From positions 1 to 47,490 of the forward strand of contig NZ_JAJLJH010000018.1 of assembly GCF_023231945.1 (NCBI RefSeq): DNA of 47,490 nucleotides, read 5' to 3'. Shown one piece after another: positions 37,785-45,868 of this stretch (within the stretch, counting starts at the first letter, position 1; each line of letters starts with the position of its first letter). Under the pieces are notes generated by a model. It saw nothing but the letters and a program-made list of their open reading frames with translations. It did no database searches and had not been told where the DNA came from. Origin of the DNA: Scleromatobacter humisilvae. Its GTDB lineage: Bacteria > Pseudomonadota > Gammaproteobacteria > Burkholderiales > Burkholderiaceae_C. Position numbers and translations under genes: made by a program.

Positions 37785-38378
37785 ATGCACGCCCCCCGAG
37801 ACGTGGCCTCTATCCGCCTGGACAACGCGCTCGCGCTGTTCGACGAATTCGTCCGCAACACCATCAAGCACCCCGACGCCGCGACGCTGCGGGGCCTGGA
37901 ACGCCGTTTTGCCGAGCGGCTGCAGATCCAGCCGAGCTACTGGAGCCAGATCAAGAGCCGCTCGCGCCTGATCGGCGAGCGCCTCGCGCGCCAGTTCGAG
38001 CAGTGCTGCCAGAAGCCGGCGGGCTGGATGGACGCCGAGCATGTGGCCGGCAAGGCCAGCGCGGTCGCGGCGCCGCCGCCGGCATCCGACAGCCCGCTGC
38101 CGCAGGACGACGACGAGCGCTTCATCACGGGCCTGGTGCTCACGTACTACCGCCGGCATCCGCAGCGCGCCCGCACGCGGCTGCTCGACCTGCTGGGCGA
38201 GGTGCTGATGCCGGAGCCCGAGGCCGCGTCGGCACCGCAGCCGCCCGCGCCCGCGCCGCGCAAGCTGGCCCCCGGCGTGACGGCCCGCCCGCCCGCGCCG
38301 CCACCGCCGCCGGACGACCCGTTGGCCTTGTGGCATTCCGTGCAGACGGGCATCGCGCCGTTGAAGAAGAAGCGCTGA
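37785..38378 (+). CDS. Small HTH-like DNA-binding protein (predicted)
   Basis: This 197-aa protein has residues 7-85 forming a helical domain with RFAERLQIQPSYWSQIKSRS, whose spacing looks like an XRE/Cro-type helix-turn-helix, followed by LIGERLARQFEQCCQKPAGWMD as in small phage-type repressors. Residues 120-148 form another helix pair (FITGLVLTYYRRHPQRARTR) and the tail is Pro/Ala-rich. DNA binding is inferred from pattern only. It is monocistronic, with a -10-like box directly before the ATG. Confidence 0.75.
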   Translation: MHAPRDVASIRLDNALALFDEFVRNTIKHPDAATLRGLERRFAERLQIQPSYWSQIKSRSRLIGERLARQFEQCCQKPAGWMDAEHVAGKASAVAAPPPASDSPLPQDDDERFITGLVLTYYRRHPQRARTRLLDLLGEVLMPEPEAASAPQPPAPAPRKLAPGVTARPPAPPPPPDDPLALWHSVQTGIAPLKKKR

Positions 38379-38409
38379 CTTTCGGCCAGGGCGCGGTGGC
38401 GGCGTCGCC

Positions 38410-38425
38410 GTGAAAACGCTGTCAC
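38410..38425. promoter_or_regulatory. GalR/LacI-type operator upstream of the lacI-like gene
   Basis: GTGAAAACGCTGTCAC is a 16-bp site with outer GTGA/TCAC arms and the central CG of LacI/GalR operators; 12 of 16 positions are self-complementary. It lies 91 nt before the start of the LacI-family gene, so autoregulation is likely. Confidence 0.6.
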
Positions 38426-38515
38426 CATGGCGCTGGTCAAATCCGCCCGACCGCGCCGGAACCCGCCGGCGTGGTTCGTTGTCCAGAAGACGACCTTCCA
38501 GAGGAGGCCATCACC

Positions 38516-39550
38516 ATGCGCCGTGCCGAGACATCTCACGTGACCTTGCGGATGGTTGCCGACGCCGCGGGCGTATCGGTCTCGACGGCGTCGCGCGTCA
38601 TGAATGACGCCACCAACGTCAGCGACGACAAGCGGGCGGCAGTGAAGGCCGCGGCCGCGCGCCTGGGCTTCGTCCTCAACGGCATCGCCAAGGCGCTGGT
38701 CGACGGGCGGACGCGCACGGTCGGACTGATCGCGCAGCACTTCGAGAGCCCGTTCGACGCGCTGCTGCTGCGCGGCATCGAGGAGAACCTGTCGCGCGCC
38801 GGCTACGCGTTGGTAGTGTCCAGCGGCCACTGGAATCCGGGCGAGGAGGAGCACTGCGTGCAGGTCCTGCGCACTCGACAGGTCGACGGCATCATCGTGC
38901 TGGGCGGCAGCCTCGACGACCGCTTCCTGGTCGATCTCGCGGCCGAACTGCCCATCGTCCTGACCGGGCGCGACCTGAAGGCGCCGGGCCTGCATTCGCT
39001 GCGCTCGAACGACTATCGCGGCGCGCTGGCCGCGACGCGCTACCTGCTGCAACTCGGCCACCGCCGCATCGCGCACGTCGCCGGGGACAGCAGCCACCCC
39101 GACTCGCATGATCGCGAGCGCGGTTACCGCGCCGCGCTCGAGGAGGCGCGGGTCGCCTTCGACCCCGAGCTCGTCTGGCAGGGCAACTATCACGAGAGCA
39201 GCGGCACCGAGGCCGTCGAAAGCCTGCTGGAGCGCGGCGTCGAGTTCACCGCCATCTTCGCGGCCAACGACCAGATGGCCGGCGGCGCGACCCTGGCCGT
39301 TCAACGCCACGGCCTGCGCGTGCCCGAGGACATCTCCATCGTCGGTTTCGACGACCTGCTGGCGACGAGGCACGCGTCGCCGCCGAGGACGACGGTCAAC
39401 CTGTCGGTGATCGAGCTCGGGCGCCGCGCGGCGTCCGCGATGCTCGATCTGCTGTCGCATCGGCGGCCGAACGCGGTGGCCCCCGAGCCGGAGTTGATCG
39501 TCCGGAGTTCGACGATGCAGCCCCGCCACGCGTTGCGATCAATTGATTGA
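38516..39550 (+). CDS. LacI family transcriptional regulator
   Basis: This 344-aa protein has an N-terminal LacI helix-turn-helix (residues 9-32: TLRMVADAAGVSVSTASRVM), a hinge helix region near ALVDGRT and a periplasmic-binding-protein-like sugar-sensing core with VGLIAQHFESPFDALLLRGI, LGHRRIAHVAGD and FAANDQMAGG. GAGGAGG lies 9 nt before the ATG. No sugar enzyme is adjacent, so its regulon may include itself (operator at 38410), the downstream region with TTGCGCAA (39558), or distant genes such as sugar uptake. The effector is unknown. Confidence 0.93.
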   Translation: MRRAETSHVTLRMVADAAGVSVSTASRVMNDATNVSDDKRAAVKAAAARLGFVLNGIAKALVDGRTRTVGLIAQHFESPFDALLLRGIEENLSRAGYALVVSSGHWNPGEEEHCVQVLRTRQVDGIIVLGGSLDDRFLVDLAAELPIVLTGRDLKAPGLHSLRSNDYRGALAATRYLLQLGHRRIAHVAGDSSHPDSHDRERGYRAALEEARVAFDPELVWQGNYHESSGTEAVESLLERGVEFTAIFAANDQMAGGATLAVQRHGLRVPEDISIVGFDDLLATRHASPPRTTVNLSVIELGRRAASAMLDLLSHRRPNAVAPEPELIVRSSTMQPRHALRSID

Positions 39551-39591
39551 TAAAGTACTTGCGCAAGATCAAGATTTGTTTATCATTGCGC
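39538..39591 (+). promoter_or_regulatory. AT-rich promoter with two palindromes upstream of small-protein genes
   Basis: ATCAATTGAT (39538-39547) overlaps the end of the LacI-type gene, and CTTGCGCAAG (39558-39567) is a second perfect 10-bp palindrome with the central CG of LacI-type sites. TTGCGC (39559-39564) and TATCAT (39581-39586) are 16 bp apart and make a plausible promoter. TGATAAA (39548) and TTTATCA (39579) add a wider inverted repeat. Repression by the adjacent LacI protein is a reasonable guess. Confidence 0.5.
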
Positions 39592-39644
39592 CAAGCGTCG
39601 GACATCGGCGCGACACCCCGCCTCGCAACCCTTCACGAGCCTCC

Positions 39645-39770
39645 ATGCGCCAAGCCCTGAATCGAACCCGCACCGCCAACGCAGCCGTCCAGACGGCCGT
39701 GCGCAGCGCGCGTGCCGCTCGTTTCGTGGCCGTCCGCAATGCGGCCAAGCCGTTCCCGATTCCGCTCTGA
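39645..39770 (+). CDS. Possible 41-residue Ala/Arg-rich small protein or leader peptide
   Basis: The 41-aa product has seven Arg, one Lys and no Asp or Glu; it begins MRQALNRTRTANAAV and ends AAKPFPIPL. It lies 60 nt downstream of an AT-rich promoter-like region and is followed by a 14-bp perfect hairpin at 39791-39831. This arrangement suits either a very basic small protein or a leader peptide whose translation controls the hairpin. I see no strong Shine-Dalgarno. No family is recognised, and coding status is moderately uncertain. Confidence 0.5.
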   Translation: MRQALNRTRTANAAVQTAVRSARAARFVAVRNAAKPFPIPL

Positions 39771-39790
39771 GTCCGCGAGAAGCATCTCTT

Positions 39791-39831
39791 CGCGAAGGCC
39801 CGGGCGGTTGTCAGACCCCCGGGCCTTCGCG
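39791..39831 (+). terminator. 14-bp perfect hairpin between small ORFs
   Basis: CGCGAAGGCCCGGG (39791-39804) pairs perfectly with 39818-39831 around a 13-nt loop, followed by catttc. It is the strongest intergenic stem in the window. The weak T tract makes it either a leaky terminator/attenuator or a structured mRNA element controlling the next gene at 39863. Confidence 0.6.
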
Positions 39832-39862
39832 CATTTCGGCCCCAGTTTCGTCGGAGAAGACC

Positions 39863-40042
39863 ATGCCCAAGTTCAGCCTCCCCGCCTCCAAGCCACGCAA
39901 TCCGCTCGTCGCGCCGGCGCAATTTCGCCAGGCCGGCAAGCACGGCAGCGATCGCGACGCCACGCGCCACGACGCCAACCAGGCCTTGAAACGCGAGTTC
40001 GCCAACCTCGACCTGTCGCGCAACAAGCCGCCCAGCTTCTGA
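39863..40042 (+). CDS. Small basic protein of unknown function
   Basis: This 59-aa product begins MPKFSLPASKPRNPLVAPA and ends LSRNKPPSF. The SLPASKPRNPLV opening resembles short conserved hypothetical proteins I associate with Burkholderiales, which supports it being real. It is rich in Lys/Arg, with a middle helix (RHDANQALKREFANLD). GGAGAAG lies 6 nt before the ATG. It is followed by another small ORF 39 nt downstream. The function is unknown. Confidence 0.7.
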   Translation: MPKFSLPASKPRNPLVAPAQFRQAGKHGSDRDATRHDANQALKREFANLDLSRNKPPSF

Positions 40043-40081
40043 ATCCACCCCAGCGGTCCCAGTGCCGCCCCGGAGAACGAC

Positions 40082-40348
40082 ATGACCCCCGTCCTGACCG
40101 GCCATCGCCCCGCGCAACGGCCCTCCTTCAGCGATACCTGGCGCCGCTTCGTGGCGCATCTCCTGCGCGGCGCCAGCACCGCGCTCGCGCGCCAGGCGCG
40201 CGACGTCGCCCGCCCGCTGCACGCCCGCCAGCGCCGGCGCAGCCAGCACGACGCCAGCGTCGAGTTCCACGCCGAGGCCGGTGCGCCGGAGGGCGCGCTG
40301 TTCGTCGACGGCGAGCTCGTCGGCTACGTCCAGGTGCGCCGCCTGTGA
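40082..40348 (+). CDS. Small hypothetical protein
   Basis: This 88-aa product has a basic N-terminal half (ATALARQARD-like helix, LHARQRRRSQ) and a C-terminal half resembling a small beta unit (ALFVDGELVGYVQVRRL). GGAGAACGAC precedes the ATG. It follows two other small genes in the same direction and may share their transcript. I recognise no family. The coding call rests on the Shine-Dalgarno, its position and sensible composition. Confidence 0.6.
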   Translation: MTPVLTGHRPAQRPSFSDTWRRFVAHLLRGASTALARQARDVARPLHARQRRRSQHDASVEFHAEAGAPEGALFVDGELVGYVQVRRL

Positions 40349-40454
40349 TCCCCGGCCGGCGGAACTCAAGTCGGCGCGCGGGAGTCCGATAACACGAGCA
40401 AGTGGCCGTCCCTGCATCCCGCGGGGCGGCCTTGCTCGAGTCCCGGATCCCGCC

Positions 40455-41300
40455 ATGAGTGCCCTGCCCGCCGCCGCCACGTTCCGCACGCCCCGCGACG
40501 TGGACGGCTGGGTGCGCTACTTCCGGCAGTGCGAGATCCCCGTGCTCGCGAGCACCGCGGCGTCGATCGAGGAGATGCGGCTGATCGAGGACGACGTCGA
40601 CGCGCGCATCATCTCCGAGGTGATCGGCCGCGATCCGCTGATGACGCTCAAGCTGCTGGTCCACGCCTCGACGCAAGGATCGAATCGCCGCCTGACCGAT
40701 GCGGAGACGGTGGTCGAGGCGCTGGTGCTGATGGGCATCACGCCGTTCTTCCGCCAATTCGGACCGCAACCGACGGTCGAGGATCATCTCGCCGACCACC
40801 TCGAGGCGCTGGCCGGCCTGCAGCACGTGCTGCTGCGCGCCGACCGCGCCGCGCGCTTCGCCGCCAGCTTCGCGATCCACCGTGCCGACCACGACGCCGT
40901 CGTGCTGCACGAGGCCGCGCAGCTGCACGACTTCACCGAGATGCTGCTTTGGCTGCACGCGCCCGCGCTGGCGCTCGAGCTGCAGCGCCGCCAGCACGCC
41001 GATCCCACGCTGCGCTCCTGCGCGGCGCAGCGCGACGTGTTGAACGCGGAGCTCAACGACATCCAGCACGTGCTGATGCAGCTGTGGCGGCTGCCCGAGA
41101 TCCTCGTGCGCATCACCGACGACAGCCATGCCGAGAACTCGCAGGTGCGCAACGTGCTCTTGGCGATCCGCCTCGCGCGGCACACGATGGACGGCTGGGA
41201 CAACGCGGCGCTGCCCGACGACATCCGCGACATCGCGGGGCTGCTGCACCTGGGCCTCGAACCGACGCGCCAGTTGCTGTTGGACATCGACACGGACTAG
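40455..41300 (+). CDS. HDOD domain protein
   Basis: This 281-aa protein has an HDOD domain, the metal-poor relative of HD phosphohydrolases found in signalling proteins. Residues 24-120 hold the opening typical of the domain (IPVLASTAASIEEMRL, IGRDPLMTLKLLVHAS, ETVVEALVLMGITPFF), and later HEAAQLHDFTEMLLW stands where HD residues would be. Such proteins often act in cyclic-di-GMP or stress signalling, but the output is unknown. Its stop overlaps the convergent lipase stop (41297-41300). Confidence 0.85.
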   Translation: MSALPAAATFRTPRDVDGWVRYFRQCEIPVLASTAASIEEMRLIEDDVDARIISEVIGRDPLMTLKLLVHASTQGSNRRLTDAETVVEALVLMGITPFFRQFGPQPTVEDHLADHLEALAGLQHVLLRADRAARFAASFAIHRADHDAVVLHEAAQLHDFTEMLLWLHAPALALELQRRQHADPTLRSCAAQRDVLNAELNDIQHVLMQLWRLPEILVRITDDSHAENSQVRNVLLAIRLARHTMDGWDNAALPDDIRDIAGLLHLGLEPTRQLLLDIDTD

Positions 41301-42211
41301 TAGTCGATCCGCCGCCGGATCTCGTTCCAGACCTCCTCGCGCGCCGTCATCGCGATGTGCCCGACGCCGCGCAGCTGCTTGGCCTCGCTGCCCGGATAGA
41401 CCGCGGTGGGCGGCGGGTAGACGACCTGGTCGCACTCGCTCCACCAGCTGGTGATCAGGCCGGGCAACGTCGGCGGCTCCTTGCCGGCGAGCGTCGTCAT
41501 CCACGGGCTGTCCACGCCCATCTGGCGGCCGTTGACGGTGCGCGCCAGGCGCGCCAGCCAGGTGCCGCGGTGCGGCGTGCCGATGGTGATCAGGCGCGCG
41601 GCCTCGTCGGTGCCGTCGCTGCGCCTGTGCGTGGCGCGCGAGCGCAGCCAGGCGCGCGCGACCAGGCCGCCCATGCTGTGCGCGACGATCACCGGCGCCA
41701 GGCCGGTGGCGGCCTCGATGCGGCGCACGGCGCGCTCGACCTGCGGCACGTAGTCGTCCAGGCTCGCGAACAGCGGCTCGAGATTGACCGCGACGAACGC
41801 GCGATCGAGCTTGAGCAGGCGTCTCATCCACGGGTTCCACAGGCCGCGATTGCAGATGTAGCCGTGGATGAAGACGACGCCGCGCAGGCCGCGCGAAGTC
41901 TTGGGCAGGTGATCCTCGATGGCGTTCGAGCGCCAGGGCATGCGCCAGACGAAGATCGCCGTCGACTCGCGCCACTCGCCCAGCACCGAGCGCACCATGT
42001 CGATCCAGCGCGCCCGCGGGGCCGCGCTGCGGCGGGCGACGATACGGGCCATCAGCAGCTCGATGGCCAGCATCGTCGGGTGACCAAGCACCAGCGCGTA
42101 GAGCGCGATCCAGCACGCGGGCGTCCAGCCAGTCACGCGGGCCGCCACCAGCAGGCCGGCGAGCAGGGCGAACCAGGCGACGAACAGCAGTCGGGCGACG
42201 CGGGCGAGCAT
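41297..42211 (-). CDS. Alpha/beta hydrolase, lipase-like, membrane-anchored
   Basis: This 304-aa protein has two N-terminal hydrophobic segments (about 7-25 and 31-50) anchoring it. The catalytic domain shows an oxyanion HGY (116-118), the nucleophile elbow AHSMGG (Ser179), TIGTPHRGTWLA and a late GVGHIAM His, as in triacylglycerol lipases and related esterases. The ATG at 42211 is preferred; GATACT lies 6 nt upstream on the minus strand with no Shine-Dalgarno. It is divergent from the gene at 42309. The natural substrate is unknown. Confidence 0.87.
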   Translation of the reverse strand: MLARVARLLFVAWFALLAGLLVAARVTGWTPACWIALYALVLGHPTMLAIELLMARIVARRSAAPRARWIDMVRSVLGEWRESTAIFVWRMPWRSNAIEDHLPKTSRGLRGVVFIHGYICNRGLWNPWMRRLLKLDRAFVAVNLEPLFASLDDYVPQVERAVRRIEAATGLAPVIVAHSMGGLVARAWLRSRATHRRSDGTDEAARLITIGTPHRGTWLARLARTVNGRQMGVDSPWMTTLAGKEPPTLPGLITSWWSECDQVVYPPPTAVYPGSEAKQLRGVGHIAMTAREEVWNEIRRRIDY

Positions 42212-42308
42212 CCAGCGAGTATCACCCCGCGTCTTCAGCCCTGCCATGGCATGGCATGCAAACGCGCATCGCCGGGTCGCGGGATAGCCGGCTGATACGC
42301 TTGCACCG

Positions 42309-43040
42309 ATGAGCGACATCGCCTCTCGCATCCTGCAGTCCCTCGCCGCCGTCGACGTCGAGCGCCTCCGCCGCGCCGCGACGCCCGGCCTTGCAGCCGC
42401 TGTCGAGACCTTGAAGGCCTACCAGCAGCAGCGCTTCGCGCGCACGCACGCCAGCCTGCTCGCGCATCCGCGCTACGGACGCGCGGCGAATTTCTTCCTC
42501 AACGAGCTTTACGGCCCGCAGGACTTCACGCAGCGGGACGCGCAGTTCAGCCGCATCGTGCCGGCCCTGGTGCGGCTGTTCCCGGCCGACACCGTCGCCA
42601 CGGTCGAGTCGCTGGCGGCGGTGCATGCGCTGTCGGAGCGCCTCGACACGGCGATGGCCATCCACCTCGACGGACGGGCGCCGATGCGCGCGAGCTACGT
42701 CCGCGCCTGGCAGGCCACCGGCGAGCGCGCCTCCCGCGCGCGCCAGATCGACCTCGTGATGAGCGTGGGCGAGGCGCTCGATCGCCACACGCGCAGCTTC
42801 GTGCTGCGCGCCAGCCTGAAGGCGATGCGCGGGCCCGCGCGCGCGGCGGGCATGGGCGCGCTGCAAGCCTTCCTCGAGACCGGCTTCGATGCCTTCGGCG
42901 CAATGGGCGGCGCCAGGGAGTTCCTCGCGACGATCCAGGCGCGCGAGACGGCGCTGGCCGCGCGCCTGTTCGAGCCTGAGGCTGTCGCGGCCGCGACAGG
43001 TCTGCTGTCGGCGGACGACGTTCTGGTCCACTTACCCTAG
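42309..43040 (+). CDS. Conserved-looking protein of unknown function
   Basis: This 243-aa, mostly helical, soluble protein has a central segment RAANFFLNELYGPQDFTQRD followed by FSRIVPALVRLFP that looks like the core of a conserved bacterial family I cannot name with certainty. It ends with FLETGFDAFGAMGGAREFL. It has no membrane segments or signal. TACGCT lies 7 nt before the ATG and no Shine-Dalgarno is seen. The fadD-like gene begins 59 nt downstream in the same direction, but it has its own promoter-like box. Confidence 0.8.
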   Translation: MSDIASRILQSLAAVDVERLRRAATPGLAAAVETLKAYQQQRFARTHASLLAHPRYGRAANFFLNELYGPQDFTQRDAQFSRIVPALVRLFPADTVATVESLAAVHALSERLDTAMAIHLDGRAPMRASYVRAWQATGERASRARQIDLVMSVGEALDRHTRSFVLRASLKAMRGPARAAGMGALQAFLETGFDAFGAMGGAREFLATIQARETALAARLFEPEAVAAATGLLSADDVLVHLP

Positions 43041-43099
43041 CCGCCATAGCCGATTTCCCCGGGGTGGGGTGAAGGGCGGGTGGCTCACAATGGTCGACC

Positions 43100-44827
43100 A
43101 TGACCGATGCCCTCGCCACCTCCGCTCCCGCCGCCTCCACGCAACGTCCCTGGCTGACGCACTATCCGCCCGGCGTGGCCGGCACGGTGCCGGTGGACAC
43201 CTATTCGTCGCTCGTGCCGCTGCTCGAGGAATCGTGGACGACGCACGCGCAACGCGACGCCGCCGCCTGCATGGGCGTGCGCTTCAAATACGCCGAGGTC
43301 GACGAGCGCTCGAAGTCGCTCGGGGCCTGGCTGCAATCCAGGGGCGTGCAGCGCGGCGACCGCGTCGCGATCATGATGCCCAACGTGCCACAGTACCTGG
43401 TCGCGATCGGCGCGGTGCTGCGCGTGGGCGGCGTCGTCGTCAACGTCAACCCGCTGTATACGGCGCGCGAGCTGCAGCACCAGCTCGCCGACTCCGGCGC
43501 GACGATCATCATCGTGCTCGAGAACTTCGCGCACACGCTCGAGGCGGTCGTCGCGCAGACCGAGGTGCGCCACGTGGTGCTCGCGTCCATGGGCGACATG
43601 CTGGGCTTCGTGAAGGGCCAGCTCGTCAACTTCGTGCTGCGCCACGTCAAGAAGATGGTGCCCGAGTTCCGCCTGCCGCAGGACGGCGGCCGCAGCGTGA
43701 CGCGCTTCAACATGGCCATCGCGCAGGGCACGCGCAGCGTGCTCAAGCCGGTGGCGCTCACGGGCGACGACATCGCGTTCCTGCAGTACACGGGCGGCAC
43801 GACGGGGGTGTCCAAGGGCGCGACGCTGCTGCATCGCAACGTCGTCGCCAACATCCTGCAGAGCGAGGCCTGGTTCAAGCCGATGTTCGAGCAGCTGGGC
43901 GACAAGCCGCTGAGCATCGTCTGCGCGCTGCCGCTGTATCACATCTACGCGCTGACCATCTGCTACATGTTCGGCGCGCGCCTGGGCGCGATGAACATCC
44001 TCGTGCCCAATCCGCGCGACATCGCCGGCTTCGTCAAGACGCTCAAGGCCTACCGCGTCAACATGTTCCCGGCGGTCAACACGCTGTTCAACGCACTCGC
44101 CAACGACCCGGAGTTCGCCAAGCTCGACTTCTCCGACCTCGTCATCTCCAACGGCGGCGGCATGGCCGTGCAACAGGCGACGGCCGAGCGCTGGCTCAAG
44201 ATCACCGGTTGCCCGGTGGTCGAGGGCTATGGGCTGTCGGAGACTTCGCCGGTGGCCACGAGCAACCGCCTCGACAAGCGCGAGTTCACGGGCACGATCG
44301 GCATGCCGATCCCGTCGACCGACATCGCGATCCGCGACGACGACGGCGTCGACGTGCCCTTCGGCACCGCCGGCGAGATCTGCATCCGCGGCCCGCAGGT
44401 GATGGCGGGCTACTGGAAGCGGCCGGACGAGACGGCCAAGGTGATGACCGACGACGGCTTCTTCCGCTCCGGCGACATCGGCATCATGGACGAACAGGGG
44501 TATTTGCGCATCGTCGACCGCAAGAAGGACATGATCCTGGTGTCCGGTTTCAACGTGTATCCGAACGAGATCGAACAGGTCGTGAACCTGCATCCGGGCG
44601 TGCTGGAATGCGCGGCGATCGGCGTGCCGGACGAACGATCGGGCGAAGCCGTGAAGTTGTTCGTCATTCGCCGCGATCCGGCGCTTGCCGAAGAGGATAT
44701 CGCCGCCTATTGCCGCGAGAATTTCACGGCCTACAAGCGTCCGAAGACGATCGAATTCCGCGACGAACTGCCGAAGTCGAACGTCGGCAAGATCCTGCGA
44801 CGCGAGTTGCGCTCACCGGCTTCCTGA
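43100..44827 (+). CDS. fadD: Long-chain-fatty-acid--CoA ligase
   Basis: This 575-aa adenylate-forming enzyme activates fatty acids to acyl-CoA at the inner membrane for beta-oxidation. The AMP/P-loop motif YTGGTTGVSKG is at 230-240, GYGLSETSP is in the middle, and the C-terminal domain shows the FACS segment DRKKDMILVSGFNVYPNEIE and the catalytic Lys in KSNVGKILRREL. Length and motifs match FadD. CACAAT lies 8 nt before the ATG, again without a Shine-Dalgarno. An MBL hydrolase gene follows within 20-60 nt and may be co-transcribed. Confidence 0.94.
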   Translation: MTDALATSAPAASTQRPWLTHYPPGVAGTVPVDTYSSLVPLLEESWTTHAQRDAAACMGVRFKYAEVDERSKSLGAWLQSRGVQRGDRVAIMMPNVPQYLVAIGAVLRVGGVVVNVNPLYTARELQHQLADSGATIIIVLENFAHTLEAVVAQTEVRHVVLASMGDMLGFVKGQLVNFVLRHVKKMVPEFRLPQDGGRSVTRFNMAIAQGTRSVLKPVALTGDDIAFLQYTGGTTGVSKGATLLHRNVVANILQSEAWFKPMFEQLGDKPLSIVCALPLYHIYALTICYMFGARLGAMNILVPNPRDIAGFVKTLKAYRVNMFPAVNTLFNALANDPEFAKLDFSDLVISNGGGMAVQQATAERWLKITGCPVVEGYGLSETSPVATSNRLDKREFTGTIGMPIPSTDIAIRDDDGVDVPFGTAGEICIRGPQVMAGYWKRPDETAKVMTDDGFFRSGDIGIMDEQGYLRIVDRKKDMILVSGFNVYPNEIEQVVNLHPGVLECAAIGVPDERSGEAVKLFVIRRDPALAEEDIAAYCRENFTAYKRPKTIEFRDELPKSNVGKILRRELRSPAS

Positions 44828-44844
44828 AGGGTTTCGTCCGCACC

Positions 44845-45858
44845 GTGCCAGACATCGCGCCTCCAGCTTCCGCCTCTTCCGCGATGCCTGGGCGCGAGTC
44901 CGGTGGGTCGGGCGAGGTCGCGTCCGCCCTGCTGCGCACGCTGGGCCTGACGGTGCTGGAGCGCGGCTGGCTGTCGGCCAACCAGGCGGTCTTTCGCGCC
45001 GCCGGTGCCGTGCCGGCGAGCGTGGTCGACACCGGCTTCAGCGGGCATGTCGAGCAGACGCTCGCGCTGATCGATCGCGCGCTGGGCGGCGAGCGGCTCG
45101 GGCGCATCGTCAACACGCATCTCCATTCCGACCACTGCGGCGGCAATGCCGCCCTGCAAAGGCGCGGCGGTGTCGAGACCTGGATCCCGTCGCCCAGCAT
45201 GGCCGCGGTCGAGCGCTGGGACGAGGCCGCGTTGAGCTATCGCCTGACCGACCAGCCGTGCCCCCGCTTCGTCGCCGACCGCGCATTGGTGCCGGGCAAC
45301 AGCATCGCGCTCGGCGAGGCCAGTTGGCAGATCCACGCGGCGCCCGGCCACGACATGGACGCCATCCTGCTGTTCGAGCCGCAGACGCGCACGCTGATCG
45401 CCGGCGACGCGCTGTGGGAGGAGCGTCTCGCGATCATCTTCCCGGAGCTTGTCGGCGAGGACGGCTTCGGGCCGACACGCGCGACGCTGTCGCTGATCGA
45501 GCGCCTGGATCCCCGTGCGGTGCTGCCGGGGCACGGGCGGCCGTTCGCCGACGTCGCGCAGGCGCTGGCCGCGAGCCGCGAGCGGGTGTCGGCCTTCGAA
45601 CGCCATCCCGAGCGCCATGCGCAACACGCCGCGCGGGCGCTGCTGATGTTTCATCTGCTCGAGGTGCGCCAGGCACCGTTCGACGAGCTGGTGGCGTGGA
45701 TGCGGCAGACGCCGATCTACCGCACCGTCACCCGACGCGCCGGCCTGGATGAGTCGGGCGCCGCCGACTGGGCTGCCAGCCATGTGCGGCGACTGGTCGA
45801 CGACGGCGTGCTGCTGCAGCACGACGACCAGGTGGCCGTGCGGCCGCAGGCGCAATAG
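44845..45858 (+). CDS. MBL fold metallo-hydrolase
   Basis: This protein has 337 aa from GTG 44845 (324 aa from an alternative ATG at 44884). The metallo-beta-lactamase motif THLHSDHCGG (His92, His94, Asp96, His97) and later APGHD, GDALWEER and LPGHGRPF give a full metal set. The C-terminal about 75 residues look like the winged-helix extension common in glyoxalase II/LACTB2-type hydrolases. AAGGG precedes the GTG but at long spacing, so the start is uncertain. Position after fadD suggests thioester hydrolysis, which is inference. Confidence 0.88.
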   Translation: MPDIAPPASASSAMPGRESGGSGEVASALLRTLGLTVLERGWLSANQAVFRAAGAVPASVVDTGFSGHVEQTLALIDRALGGERLGRIVNTHLHSDHCGGNAALQRRGGVETWIPSPSMAAVERWDEAALSYRLTDQPCPRFVADRALVPGNSIALGEASWQIHAAPGHDMDAILLFEPQTRTLIAGDALWEERLAIIFPELVGEDGFGPTRATLSLIERLDPRAVLPGHGRPFADVAQALAASRERVSAFERHPERHAQHAARALLMFHLLEVRQAPFDELVAWMRQTPIYRTVTRRAGLDESGAADWAASHVRRLVDDGVLLQHDDQVAVRPQAQ

Positions 45859-45868
45859 CGTGCGCGTG

